Shown here piece after piece: positions 10,901 through 20,102 of a stretch of 64,000 nt of DNA. Numbering within the stretch: the stretch's first letter is position 1; each line of letters starts with the position of its first letter. Under the pieces are notes generated by a model. It ran no database searches. It saw only the letters and a program-made list of their open reading frames with translations, and was not told where the DNA came from. A program made the position numbers and the translations under genes. Origin of the DNA: Tubulanus polymorphus (lineage: Eukaryota > Nemertea > Palaeonemertea > Tubulaniformes > Tubulanidae); the NCBI RefSeq assembly GCF_964204645.1, contig NC_134029.1, forward strand, positions 23,144,450-23,208,449, given 5' to 3'.

Positions 10901-13588
10901 AAATCCAATTCACTTAAGCGCCCAGTCGTCAACTGAGACACTTTAAGTTGGTCATTCGAATGTTCCCATAATTATCTAACAATTGAAATATTTTATATCA
11001 TATTTAGTGGATCTGCTATTTCGATGGTAATCACCTTCTTCTCAATGATGATATTTTCCTTGCTGTACATACTTTGTACAGGGTTTTATAAAGAGACATG
11101 GACAGGTAAACGATACTCAATATATCAGCATTCGCACAAAACTAGACAGAAATATTTCAATAATCATTATGGATGTGTTTTTAGGCTGGTCGTTAGAGGC
11201 ATTACATGACTGGGGTCCGTTCTGCTCGCTAGCTGTTCCAGGACTGTTCATGTTGGTACTCGAATGGGGCAGTTTTGAAATCGGCACGTTTTTAACAGGT
11301 AATTACTATAGATGACATTAAGTACGTTGTTTCATAACTAGATTTAGAATTTTAAATCTAACGGTTTATTTTCAGGTTTATTGGGTGTGATACCGTTAGA
11401 CGCGCAAACGATTGTCTTTCAAATTGAAGGAATTTCGTATATGGTGAGACACACAAATACGTTTGATTTCAGAAATCTCTCAAATACATATCACTTTAAC
11501 GTAATCATTCCAATTTCAATATCTGATCATAATCACAGATACCACTAGGATTGTCGATTGCTGCTAATATACGGATAGGCCAATTCCTGGGAAGCGGCGA
11601 CGCGATCGGAGCGAAGCGCTCAGGTTTGACTTGCATCGCAATCGGAGGTATGTGTAGAAATGAATATTGTTTTGGCTAAAATATCTTTTCCATCCGGGAT
11701 ATCTATAAGTCTATTTACTGTTTTAGTTTGCGGGGCTGCCATTATGAGTGTTCTATTAGCAACGTTACGCGAATACTTACCGATGATATTCACTGATGAT
11801 AGGTTTGCAATTTTAAAGACTCCATCGTAACCGTTCATCGTAATGACGGACAAACTTATTCGTTAAAAAGACGATATTCTGATTTTGTTGAATTTTTGCA
11901 GTGCTGTGATCAGCTACGCGGCAGATTTGCTTCCAATCCTGGCTACGTATATGTTATTCAACTGTATTCAGGTATGATTTGTATATTCTGACAAAATTGA
12001 CTGGGAATGATTTTCGACTCAAAAAAAAAAAATGATAAAATTCTTTTAAGTATCGAGTTTCACAAGCAACAGGTCCAACTTTAATTCTAAAAAGTAACAA
12101 TTTTGTTCACCATCTAACGCTCTCTACTAGAAAATAAAACGTTATTGCATCTAAAGTGAATAATGAAATATGAATTTGTATAGAGTATCGAGTTCCACAA
12201 GCAACAGGTCCAACTTTAATTCTAAAAAGTAACAATTTTGTTCACCATCTAACGCTCTCTACTAGAAAAGAAAACGTTATTGCATCTAAAGTAAATCATG
12301 AAATATGAATTTGTATAGAGTATCGAGTTCCACAAGCAACAGGTCCAACTTTAATTCTAAAAAGTAACAATTTTGTTCACCATCTAACGCTCTCTACTAG
12401 AAAAGAAAACGTTATTGCATCTAAAGTAAATCATGAAATATGAATTTGTATAGAGTATCGAGTTCCACAAGCAACAGGTCCAACTTTAATTCTAAAAAGT
12501 AACAATTTTGTTCACCATCTAACGCTCTCTACTAGAAAATAAAACGTTATTGCTTCTAAAGTAAATCATGAAATATGAATTTGTATAGGGAGTGTGTGCT
12601 GGTATTCTGCGAGGTTGTGGACGTCAGTTTATAGGAGCAATTTTCGTATTCGTTGCCTACTTTATAATTGCGCTACCAATAGGTATACCGGTCATGTTCC
12701 TCACTGGACTCGAGGCACAAGGTAAGAATGACTGACTTTAACATTGCAGAGAATACTTTTTTGTTGTAGCTATTCAGTGAATATTTCTAATATCATGCTC
12801 ATCATCTTCAGGATTTTGGTGGGGTTTAACAATCGGCCTGTTCATAGAATCCCTATCTTTCCTGATATTATTCTTCAGAACTAATTGGAACGATCAAGTA
12901 GAGAAGGTAGATAAAGCTCACTTGCAATACATATACATATTGCAGTCAGTTTATATCTTCTCCGATTCAATAATATTTCAGGCTCAAAAACATGTTGGGC
13001 TTTCGGAAAGCTCAGACAACCTAAAACCATCGGATGAAAAAGTGGCTAAACCTCATAATCCCTGCGCTGAGCAGTTGGTACGATCTGATCCCGAAATCGG
13101 CGGATACACAAGCGCCGGATACGCCAGCACTGGATACACGTCAAGTACCGGATACACAAGCACAGACTATCAAACAGATACAGAAAAAACTGGTAACTTA
13201 TTTTTCATTTCATTAATCTATCTCGGCTCCGAAATTGCATCTTGATACACGCGTGTTTATACCCATAGAACTGGTTCCTCACGAGATCAAAACAAAACGA
13301 AAACGGAAGTTGCGCAAAGGGAAACAATACACATCTCCTTACGCAGGAAGTCAGCAAAATATTGAAATCGCTCCACAATCTACAGGGAAAATCTCGATCC
13401 GAGAACTTCTGTTTCGGCGTGGTCTTACACTCGCCTTTTGCCTGTTCGTGTTGGTAATTGGAATATATTTGAGGTTCGTGTTCGTAGTCAATATACCTGA
13501 CGTGGATTGTTTCAATGTTGTTAAAAACGAAACCCATCCTTTGGTCGAAAATTTACCATTGGTATCGAATTGCAGTAGGAACCGATAG
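7976..13588 (+). CDS. SLC47A: Multidrug and toxin extrusion transporter (MATE, SLC47-like), complete, 19 coding exons
   Basis: Coding exons: 7976-8057, 8279-8406, 8500-8601, 8711-8779, 9021-9069, 9459-9558, 10047-10089, 10168-10212, 10666-10763, 11008-11105, 11185-11298, 11376-11443, 11539-11647, 11727-11802, 11902-11971, 12589-12721, 12812-12906, 12982-13192, 13269-13588. All phases join and the sum is 2,010 bases (669 residues), which strongly supports the model. The product is a proton-coupled exporter of organic cations. Family landmarks include LRLESLAVVKLSWPM, IFCGRLSREELAGVALA, GTGLCTAIDTLVSQ, the hallmark GWSLEALHDWGPF, LEWGSFEIGTFLTG (two glutamates spaced as Glu273/Glu278 of human MATE1) and GILRGCGRQ. 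A hydrophilic tail with a GYTS/GYAS-like repeat precedes a final helix (the 13th in animal MATEs). It is longer than the human proteins (about 570 residues). The Asn in LFNCIQ aligns with human Glu389. Confidence 0.9.
12045..12588 (+). repeat. 135-bp tandem repeat (4 copies) in a MATE intron, ending at the splice acceptor
   Basis: Four near-identical copies; three start at 12181, 12316 and 12451 (135-base period), and a diverged first copy begins near 12046. Each unit ends with GAATTTGTATAG, and the last of these is the 3' splice site of the exon at 12589. The duplication therefore copied the acceptor region several times. Copies differ by a few bases only, so the array is recent. Confidence 0.9.
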
Positions 13589-13840
13589 AAAAGGAAAAGT
13601 AATCTCATTGTATATAAAACATATCCTTATCCGGGAAACTGTGTGTAAATAAGATTGTAACTAAAATTCAAAGACTCGTCGTTTTTGTACAACCATCATT
13701 TCGTTTCATCATATAATGTACGTATATTAATTCTAGTAGTCTTCACGTGAATGAGATATTGTTACATTAGAAGTGTATACGGCCATGTCTTATCTATTTA
13801 CTGATAATCTGATTCTGTCTGGTTAGAACTATAACTGCGT

Positions 13841-13846
13841 AATAAA
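13841..13846 (+). terminator. Polyadenylation signal of the MATE gene
   Basis: AATAAA lies about 250 bases after the stop codon and is the best-formed signal in the 3' untranslated region. Confidence 0.5.
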
Positions 13847-14527
13847 CTCAATCTTCACTTCAAATTTGTTTTTCCTGCCAGGATTTGAAAACAATATTGA
13901 TGGTCTATTTTAAGATTTGTATGACTGTTGATAATGATGCGTTGAATCTATGAACTCATTGACTAACTTGATTCCTTTAAAGGTGTGTTGACTTCGGGTC
14001 ATGATACATAGGTTCCTTTCGGTGATAGGAAAGGATTAAAGGTCACTGGTTGCAGAATTATGGTTGAAAATAGGATTTTCAGTAATGGCGACAGTGGCAA
14101 TTTTGAAAAACCGCCATATTTCAAACGGAATCGGTGATCCCAATTGTGTCTTTGGATTACCTTTTTTCTATCACCCTAAGGAAAAACCATGCCACCTTTG
14201 TATGATGACCTCAGAAGTCAGAAGTCACTTAACCCCACCCACTATTTCATTGAAGGACATGTATTGTTTTATCTTGAGCAATAACAAACCGACTCGGGCT
14301 CTAGAATAAATTGTGACTTCAATCTCACTATCAGAATGAAGTTCAATCTCAAACTTGAGACTTTAGTACGTAAACAGGAACTGCTAAAACCCTTAACCTC
14401 CGAGCCAGAGGGAATCGATTTCAATGTCTTTTTGACCAGTTTTGATTTCACATAAATTATTTTTGAGAGTCCTGATGTGATTCGTTTTGGATTTCAGCAC
14501 TAACGTACGTGATCGAAAAAAATATCG
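13847..14527. other. Convergent intergenic spacer
   Basis: Separates the 3' end of the MATE gene from the 3' end of the - strand receptor copy. No gene or clear repeat is seen. Short open frames on both strands lack motifs. Confidence 0.4.
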
Positions 14528-15507
14528 TTACACTTTTCCACGGCGTAACAACAACTTCATTTGTTCTTTGAAGTTTCTACTGTACACGTAATAAAATATG
14601 CCGTTTACAGCCGAATTCAGGGCTTGAAAAACATCATTCAAAAGTAACACCCGCCAGGTTATAGACCATGGAAAAATATATTTCAAAACATTGTATAACA
14701 TTGCAGGGGTAAGTGACACCATGAATATAGCTGATGCGACAAATACCATTCTATGAGCCGTTACATCTTGTTTATTTTGTTTACCTGCACTGGTCAATTT
14801 TTTCCTATTTTGCGCGTGGATTTGTAATTTTATTATCATAACCAAATTCATTAGTGGTATAAGAGCGAATGGCAAATATGACGAGAAAATAGAAATAAAC
14901 AAAGACGAATATTTATGAGTTTTGTAAACTATTCGGGCATTGAGGACAGTGAGGCCGTACGTGCAGGTTCGTTTTAAATATCCAACACGTCGGTCCAGAT
15001 AGTGATATGCAGATGCTCCACTCCAAATGAGGATCCAAACGGCTGAAAATACATAACAATGTTTCAAATTCCAATATCTCTTTGCTCTAAGCGGAAAACA
15101 AATGTGGAGTGCTCGATCGAAAGTCACTAATAAGGTCAAACTGTTGCGAATGTAAGATCCCAATTTTGAAAGGAAATTACCCGCTATATAAAGTTCAGGA
15201 GCTCCCAAATTGATACTTAAATACAGCGCTATCTTTCCATAGCGAATAAATTTCAAAACCCAAGTAAAATAGTTATAAACGATGATCGCGATGCAACAGA
15301 CAATATCAGAAACAGCAAGCAACAATAAGATGAAATGTGACGTGGCGGAACTTTTCATTTTATGTAGTCGATATAACACAACTAGAGTAAGTGAGTTTGT
15401 AATGAACCGAACCATGCGACCAGTCCTATCACCGTTACTGCTACAAGATTCCAAACTACGTCAATTTGAGACACGCATTTGTTCACGATTGTGGCGTTAA
15501 CCATCAT
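14528..15507 (-). pseudogene. Seven-transmembrane receptor, paralogue 2, with one frameshift in TM1
   Basis: The start (MMVNATIVNKC) is at 15507 and the reading matches the intact paralogues through VVWNLVAVTVIG and AWFGS. The frame then changes near 15404-15412, where the matching Leu codon CTC of the intact copy is one base short. The second frame continues without further damage from ITNSLTLVVLYRLHKM through all other helices, FDRALHICFPL, NSAVNGIFYYVYS and a basic tail, to the stop at 14528. Only one lesion in about 980 bases means a very young pseudogene, a sequencing or assembly error, or a short unrecognised intron. The rest of the ORF keeps every conserved family feature, including the N-terminal Cys and the Cys in loop 2 (TCTYG). 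Confidence 0.75.
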
Positions 15508-16334
15508 CGCTAATAGAATGTGATGCAATAAGATGTACGTTTTGATACCGCGCACTAGACAAATCACAGCAGAAGAACGCGCCTTGGATTTTGAAATATT
15601 TTACGTATATAGTCTAAAACGCCGTATCGTTCGTAATGATATACTATTAGACAGCAGTGTTCTTACGAAACAGAGTGCGGGCATTCAGGATTTCATGTAT
15701 GGATCAACATTCTTATCACAAGTCTCCTGAAATACGCGAATATTTTCTTTTTTTTTCACTAAATCCAAGATCATCGGTAAAATGAGAAATCCAATTGAAT
15801 TATATTCGCGTTTTTTTTCAGTGATCTTAAGTTTCAGGCCGATAAATGATAGGCAAAGATGGGAAATGGTAGAAAATGTATTGGTTGGTATTGGTTCATT
15901 GTTAAAAATGAACCAGGGGAAGAATAGTTATCATAGTATTGATATTGTCAGGTTGTGATCGTCTCATTCAAAGAAAGCATTTACCAGAAGCATTCACTAC
16001 CAAGTCATATCTATGAACATAAATAGAAACATCCTTGAAGAATTTATTAAGATGTTAGAATATACATTTGGAAAGTTTCGCTTCGGTTATGTTATTGAGT
16101 GCACACATACTGATAATGATTTCAATAATGTTATTTATTCTAACGGGGAATCGACGAAAAATATTGCTGCAATAAAACGTGCGAATTAGGATCTTTCAAA
16201 CAGTATCACTAAGTTTCCTTCCCAAATGACGGGATTTTCAGTTCATAATACACGAACATGATATACGTAGCATAAAGTTATCAAACTAACAAATAGTAGA
16301 AAGGAGTATTTGATCGAAAAATGAGAAATAATTC
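15508..16334. other. Spacer upstream of receptor copy 2, no gene seen
   Basis: AT-rich sequence with homopolymer T runs. The promoter of the - strand receptor copy would lie here. A small + strand frame at 15533-15730 overlaps the presumed 5' region and has no protein character I recognise. Confidence 0.35.
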
Positions 16335-16770
16335 TCATGTTCTTCTACGGCGTAACAACAATTTCATTTGTTCTTTAGTTTCTACTGTACACTTTATAAA
16401 ATATGCCGAATTTACAGCGGAATTCAGGGCTTGAAAAACTTCATTCAAAAGTAACACCCGCCAGGTTATAGACCATGGAAAATAAAGTCGCAAAATATTG
16501 TATAACATATTAGGAAAGACTGAAACCATGAATAAAGTTGATGCTACAAATACCATTCTGTGTGCCGTTACATCATGTTTATTATGTTTACTTGTTTCTG
16601 CACCGGTCAATCCTTTCCTATTCTTAGCGTGAATTTCTAGTTTGATTCATAACCAAATTTAAAAGTGGTATAAGAGCGAATGGCAAATATGGAGAGAAAA
16701 TATTTCCCAATCAATACGATATCTGGGTGGATTGTGAACTGTTTTGGCACCGAGGACAGTGAGGCATTCA
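16335..16770 (-). pseudogene. 5'-truncated, decayed receptor copy (loop 2 through TM7)
   Basis: Nucleotide identity to the intact receptors starts in extracellular loop 2 (about 16770) and runs to the stop at 16335. The part from MTGAETSKHNKHDVTAHRMVFVAS through TM6 reads in frame. TM5 is split into two frames by indels, and an insertion in TM7 changes the conserved NSAVNGIFYY into NSAVNSAYFIK. TM1 to TM4 are absent. This is clearly a dead gene fragment left by tandem duplication, lying between receptor copies 2 and 3. Confidence 0.85.
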
Positions 16771-17030
16771 ACAGTGAGGTAAAATCACGTTCATATTTTG
16801 AATATATATTCAAATACAACGTATATTTTTATAGCACGCGCCCGCGAATCCCAACTTTTTGTCAGATCAAGAATAAGGTCATCGTTTCATTCATAAGTTA
16901 AAAATAACGCTCTTCATTTAAATATCAATCTTTGTTCGTATGTATTTTCATAAAGAAACTCGTTTATTTCCACACACATGCATGGCATCACATATATACG
17001 TGTAACTAAACGCTAGGTAGAAAGGAATTA

Positions 17031-18800
17031 ATGATGTTTTTGGCGAGAATATTCAACGAAAAAAGTGACGAAAATCTATTGGATAGTGCTATCGCTGAAG
17101 TACTTGCATCAGGTAAATGATTCATCGCAAAAACGAAAATCGAATCTGCGAAAAATCCCAACAAAATTGGACACTCATTAACCTTCCAATTTGATAGGTA
17201 GATAGGGTGGGGAAGAGTTTTTTAATCTATTAGTCGGAATTAACTCAAAAATTTGGAACAGGTGATTATCCATTATAGAACACCCATTTAATAATTTTTC
17301 CAATCAAAAATTCATTCTTTCATTAAACTTGATACATGGATGACGGCCAAATTAGTCAAAATATAAAAGAGTATCGAAGCAATCAAAACAATGATTTCTT
17401 TTGTAGGTCGAAATGCGCAAAAACTCGAGTGGCAAGATTTATTCTATCTGGATGGTAATCGCATTAGTAGCCGACAATGCTGGACTTTATTCTCATTTAA
17501 ATCAACGATTTATATAACTGAACTGCAGATAATACGCGCAATGAAGGCATTATTTCGTCGTCATCCACTTTTACGAATGAAAGTGTCACGAATTAAATCG
17601 TCGAGTGGCGCCGAATTGAAATTTTTGGAAGAGATGATTCATGAACGAGTTGATTTCAGTACGTCGAAAAAGAAAGGCATCGGTTTGGACCGCGTCCGTG
17701 ATGACATACCGTTAAAATTCGATGAAACGACCGGGCCACTTTGGAGATTGAGGATGCTTCAAACAGAGACCTTCGGCGATAAAAAGCGCTATCATTTTGT
17801 TGCTACTGGTTTACATTTTGTTTTCGATGGTAAAAGTTGCAATTTATTCGTTAGAGATTTTCTACGCTTTCTGGAAGGTATTATAAAAAGTGGAAACGAT
17901 CCAATAGTTAACAGCTTACACTTACCACCATCGCGCGATTTCTTCATAACACCTCGCGCATCGATTTCGATCTGGGATAGACTACGAGCAAATTTCCGGA
18001 AAATGGCTCTCCAAAAATCTACCCAACCGCATGATTTCATTGCTAGGGGTATCTTATCATCGCCACGATGCGCCGTCAATGTAGAAGACGCAAAGATATC
18101 AATGGTCGAAGTTGATTTCAGCAAAGAAGAGACGAGTGCCTTACTAGATGCCACAAAAAAGCACGGCTTACGACTGAACGCTACACTGGTGACAATATCT
18201 TCGCTCGCTATGGTTCGCTTACTCGGCGAAGACAAGCCCGATGTTGACAACAAAGTTCGCAGGGTTGTGATAAAAAACTGCGCGTCACTTAGAAAACCAA
18301 GAATGTGCAAGGACGTAACAGACGAGAATATGGGTGACTATTCGACCGGTCTGGCCACTGGGAATATATGCGCTGATATTTCTATCGATCCAGATCTAAA
18401 CGAGTTTTGGAAAACAGCCAGCACCGTCCAGACGGATGTAGAAAAGCTCGTCGACGATTTGGACGCATACTTTGAGCGTTACAAGTTGCTGAAAATGTCA
18501 TTTGAATCGTCGGTTGACCCTCAACAGGAGAAGCTCATGCTTTCAGATATGATGCTATCGAATTGGGGACGGATTGATGTCTTTGACAGAAACAAAACCG
18601 ATGCGATATTCACCGATTTGAAGGAGCACTTTTTATATAATTATAAAGGCGAGAGCATTACAACTTTCGTTTTGACATTCGTAACAATAGATGGTGAATT
18701 GAACTGTTCAATTTTATACGAAACGGATGAAATTGACCACGAAATAAGTCAGAAATTCGCCAAAATTTTCAGAAATACTTCGCTCGAATTTTCTACGTGA
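17031..18800 (+). CDS. Condensation-domain / alcohol acyltransferase-fold protein (two exons)
   Basis: Exon 1 is 17031-17112 (MMFLARIFNEKSDE, donor GTAAAT). Exon 2 is 17407-18800 (acceptor TTTCTTTTGTAG). They join in phase 1 to give 491 residues. An ATG at 17391 inside the acceptor tract is not needed once exon 1 is added. Landmarks of the CoA-dependent acyltransferase/NRPS-condensation fold are RHPLLR (79-84), LHFVFDG (163-169, aligning with HHxxxDG and keeping the second, catalytic His and the Asp-Gly), CASLRKPR, and LSNWGRIDVF (SNWGRI at 412-417, the xSNxG motif of alcohol acetyltransferase/PapA relatives). There is no signal peptide or carrier domain, so it is a stand-alone, probably cytosolic enzyme. 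The acyl donor and acceptor are unknown. The first His of the motif is Leu. AATAAA follows at 18970. Confidence 0.75.
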
Positions 18801-18969
18801 CTTTATTCTTCCTTATCTTGACTGTATTTATGTAATAATAGTAATAATTGAAGTTAACAATCCGAAATGACGTCAGTGTTGCGGGTTATTTTCGTCAGGC
18901 GTATTCACATGTTTTAATTCGTGTTCTCGGGCTTAATGTAGGCTACATATTACTTTTAACACAAAACAA

Positions 18970-18975
18970 AATAAA
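18970..18975 (+). terminator. Polyadenylation signal of the acyltransferase-like gene
   Basis: AATAAA lies 170 bases after the stop codon of the condensation-fold gene. A second TGACGTCA palindrome occurs at about 18868 in the same 3' region; its role is unclear. Confidence 0.5.
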
Positions 18976-19115
18976 GTTTGATAGCTCAACTCGTTTTAGA
19001 GTTCATGTATTAACGCAGAACTAGTAGATGTTCTCCTCGGTGACCGGTTTACCAGTTTCTTGCACTTTCTATTAGTTTTTGGACACTCTAATACTGTAGT
19101 AAGCGCGAAGTTCAA

Positions 19116-20102
19116 CTACGATCTCCGACAATGAAGCAATGATATCGCGATTTCCTTGAAGTTCTTACTGTAAACATAATAAAATATACCGTTTACAGCC
19201 GAATTCAGGGCTTGAGTAAAATCATTCAAAAGCAAAACCGGCCAAATAACAGGCCACGGATAATGAATCATCAGAACGTTGAATACCATATCAGGAAAAA
19301 GTGACACCATGAATATAGCTGAGGCGACAAATACCATTCTGTGAGCCGTTCCATCTTGTTTCATTTGCTTAGTGTTTGCACCGGTCAATCCTTTCCTATA
19401 TTTAGCGTATATTTGTAATTTAATTATCATAACCATATTCAGTAGTGGCACAAGGGCGAATGGCAAATATGTAGAGAAAATACTTTCTAACAAATAAGAG
19501 GTCCATGAATGGCCGCCAATCGTTTTTGTAGCAAGCACAGTCACACTGTATGTACATACGTTTGAAACGTATACAACGATTCGGTCCCGTACGCGTGAAG
19601 TAATGAAAAATGCAGTCCATGCGATAAAACAAATGCCTGAGAATACGTAACAATGTTTCAAACTCCAATATCTCTTTGCTTTTAAGGGAAAACAAATGTG
19701 AAATGCTCGATCGAAAGTCACTAATAATGTTAGACTATTGCGAATGTAGGATCCCCATTTTGAGATGATATTACCCGCTATATAAAGCCCAGGAGCGCCC
19801 AAGCCCCCGTCTAAATACAGTCCCATCTTTCCATAGCGAATAAGTTTCAAAACCCAAACTAAATGGTTGTAGATAATGATAGCGATGCAACAGACAATAT
19901 CAGAAACAGCCAGTAACAATAAGATGAAATGCGAAGTCGCGGAACTATTCATTTTATGTAGTCGGTAAAGCACAACTAACGTTACCGAGTTTGTTATTAT
20001 ACCCAGCCATGCGACCGGTCCTATCACCGTTACTGCTACAAGATTCCAAATGACGCGATCGTGAGGGAAGCATTTCCCGATGACTGTGACGTTTAGTTTC
20101 AT
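19116..20102 (-). CDS. Class-A-like seven-transmembrane receptor, intact paralogue 3
   Basis: An intact single-exon receptor of 328 residues starting MKLNVTVIGKC. The open frame extends 40 codons further upstream but contains no earlier ATG, so the start at 20102 is firm and matches the other copies. All seven helices are present, with FDRAFHICFPL at the TM3 end and NSAVNGIFYYVYS in TM7. The N-terminal NVT is a possible glycosylation site. Like its relatives it has a conserved N-terminal Cys and a loop-2 Cys (VCTYS) but no Cys at the start of TM3. It diverges from copy 1 mainly in TM4, loop 2 and the TM6-TM7 loop, the parts that usually face the ligand. Confidence 0.85.
   Translation of the reverse strand: MKLNVTVIGKCFPHDRVIWNLVAVTVIGPVAWLGIITNSVTLVVLYRLHKMNSSATSHFILLLLAVSDIVCCIAIIIYNHLVWVLKLIRYGKMGLYLDGGLGAPGLYIAGNIISKWGSYIRNSLTLLVTFDRAFHICFPLKAKRYWSLKHCYVFSGICFIAWTAFFITSRVRDRIVVYVSNVCTYSVTVLATKTIGGHSWTSYLLESIFSTYLPFALVPLLNMVMIIKLQIYAKYRKGLTGANTKQMKQDGTAHRMVFVASAIFMVSLFPDMVFNVLMIHYPWPVIWPVLLLNDFTQALNSAVNGIFYYVYSKNFKEIAISLLHCRRS

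Noticed and set aside
13205-13608. Several + and - ORFs over the last MATE exons
   Set aside because: Shadows of the real tail exons 12982-13192 and 13269-13588, which join in phase.
17791-18310. 172-codon - strand ORF
   Set aside because: A shadow of the condensation-fold gene on the opposite strand.
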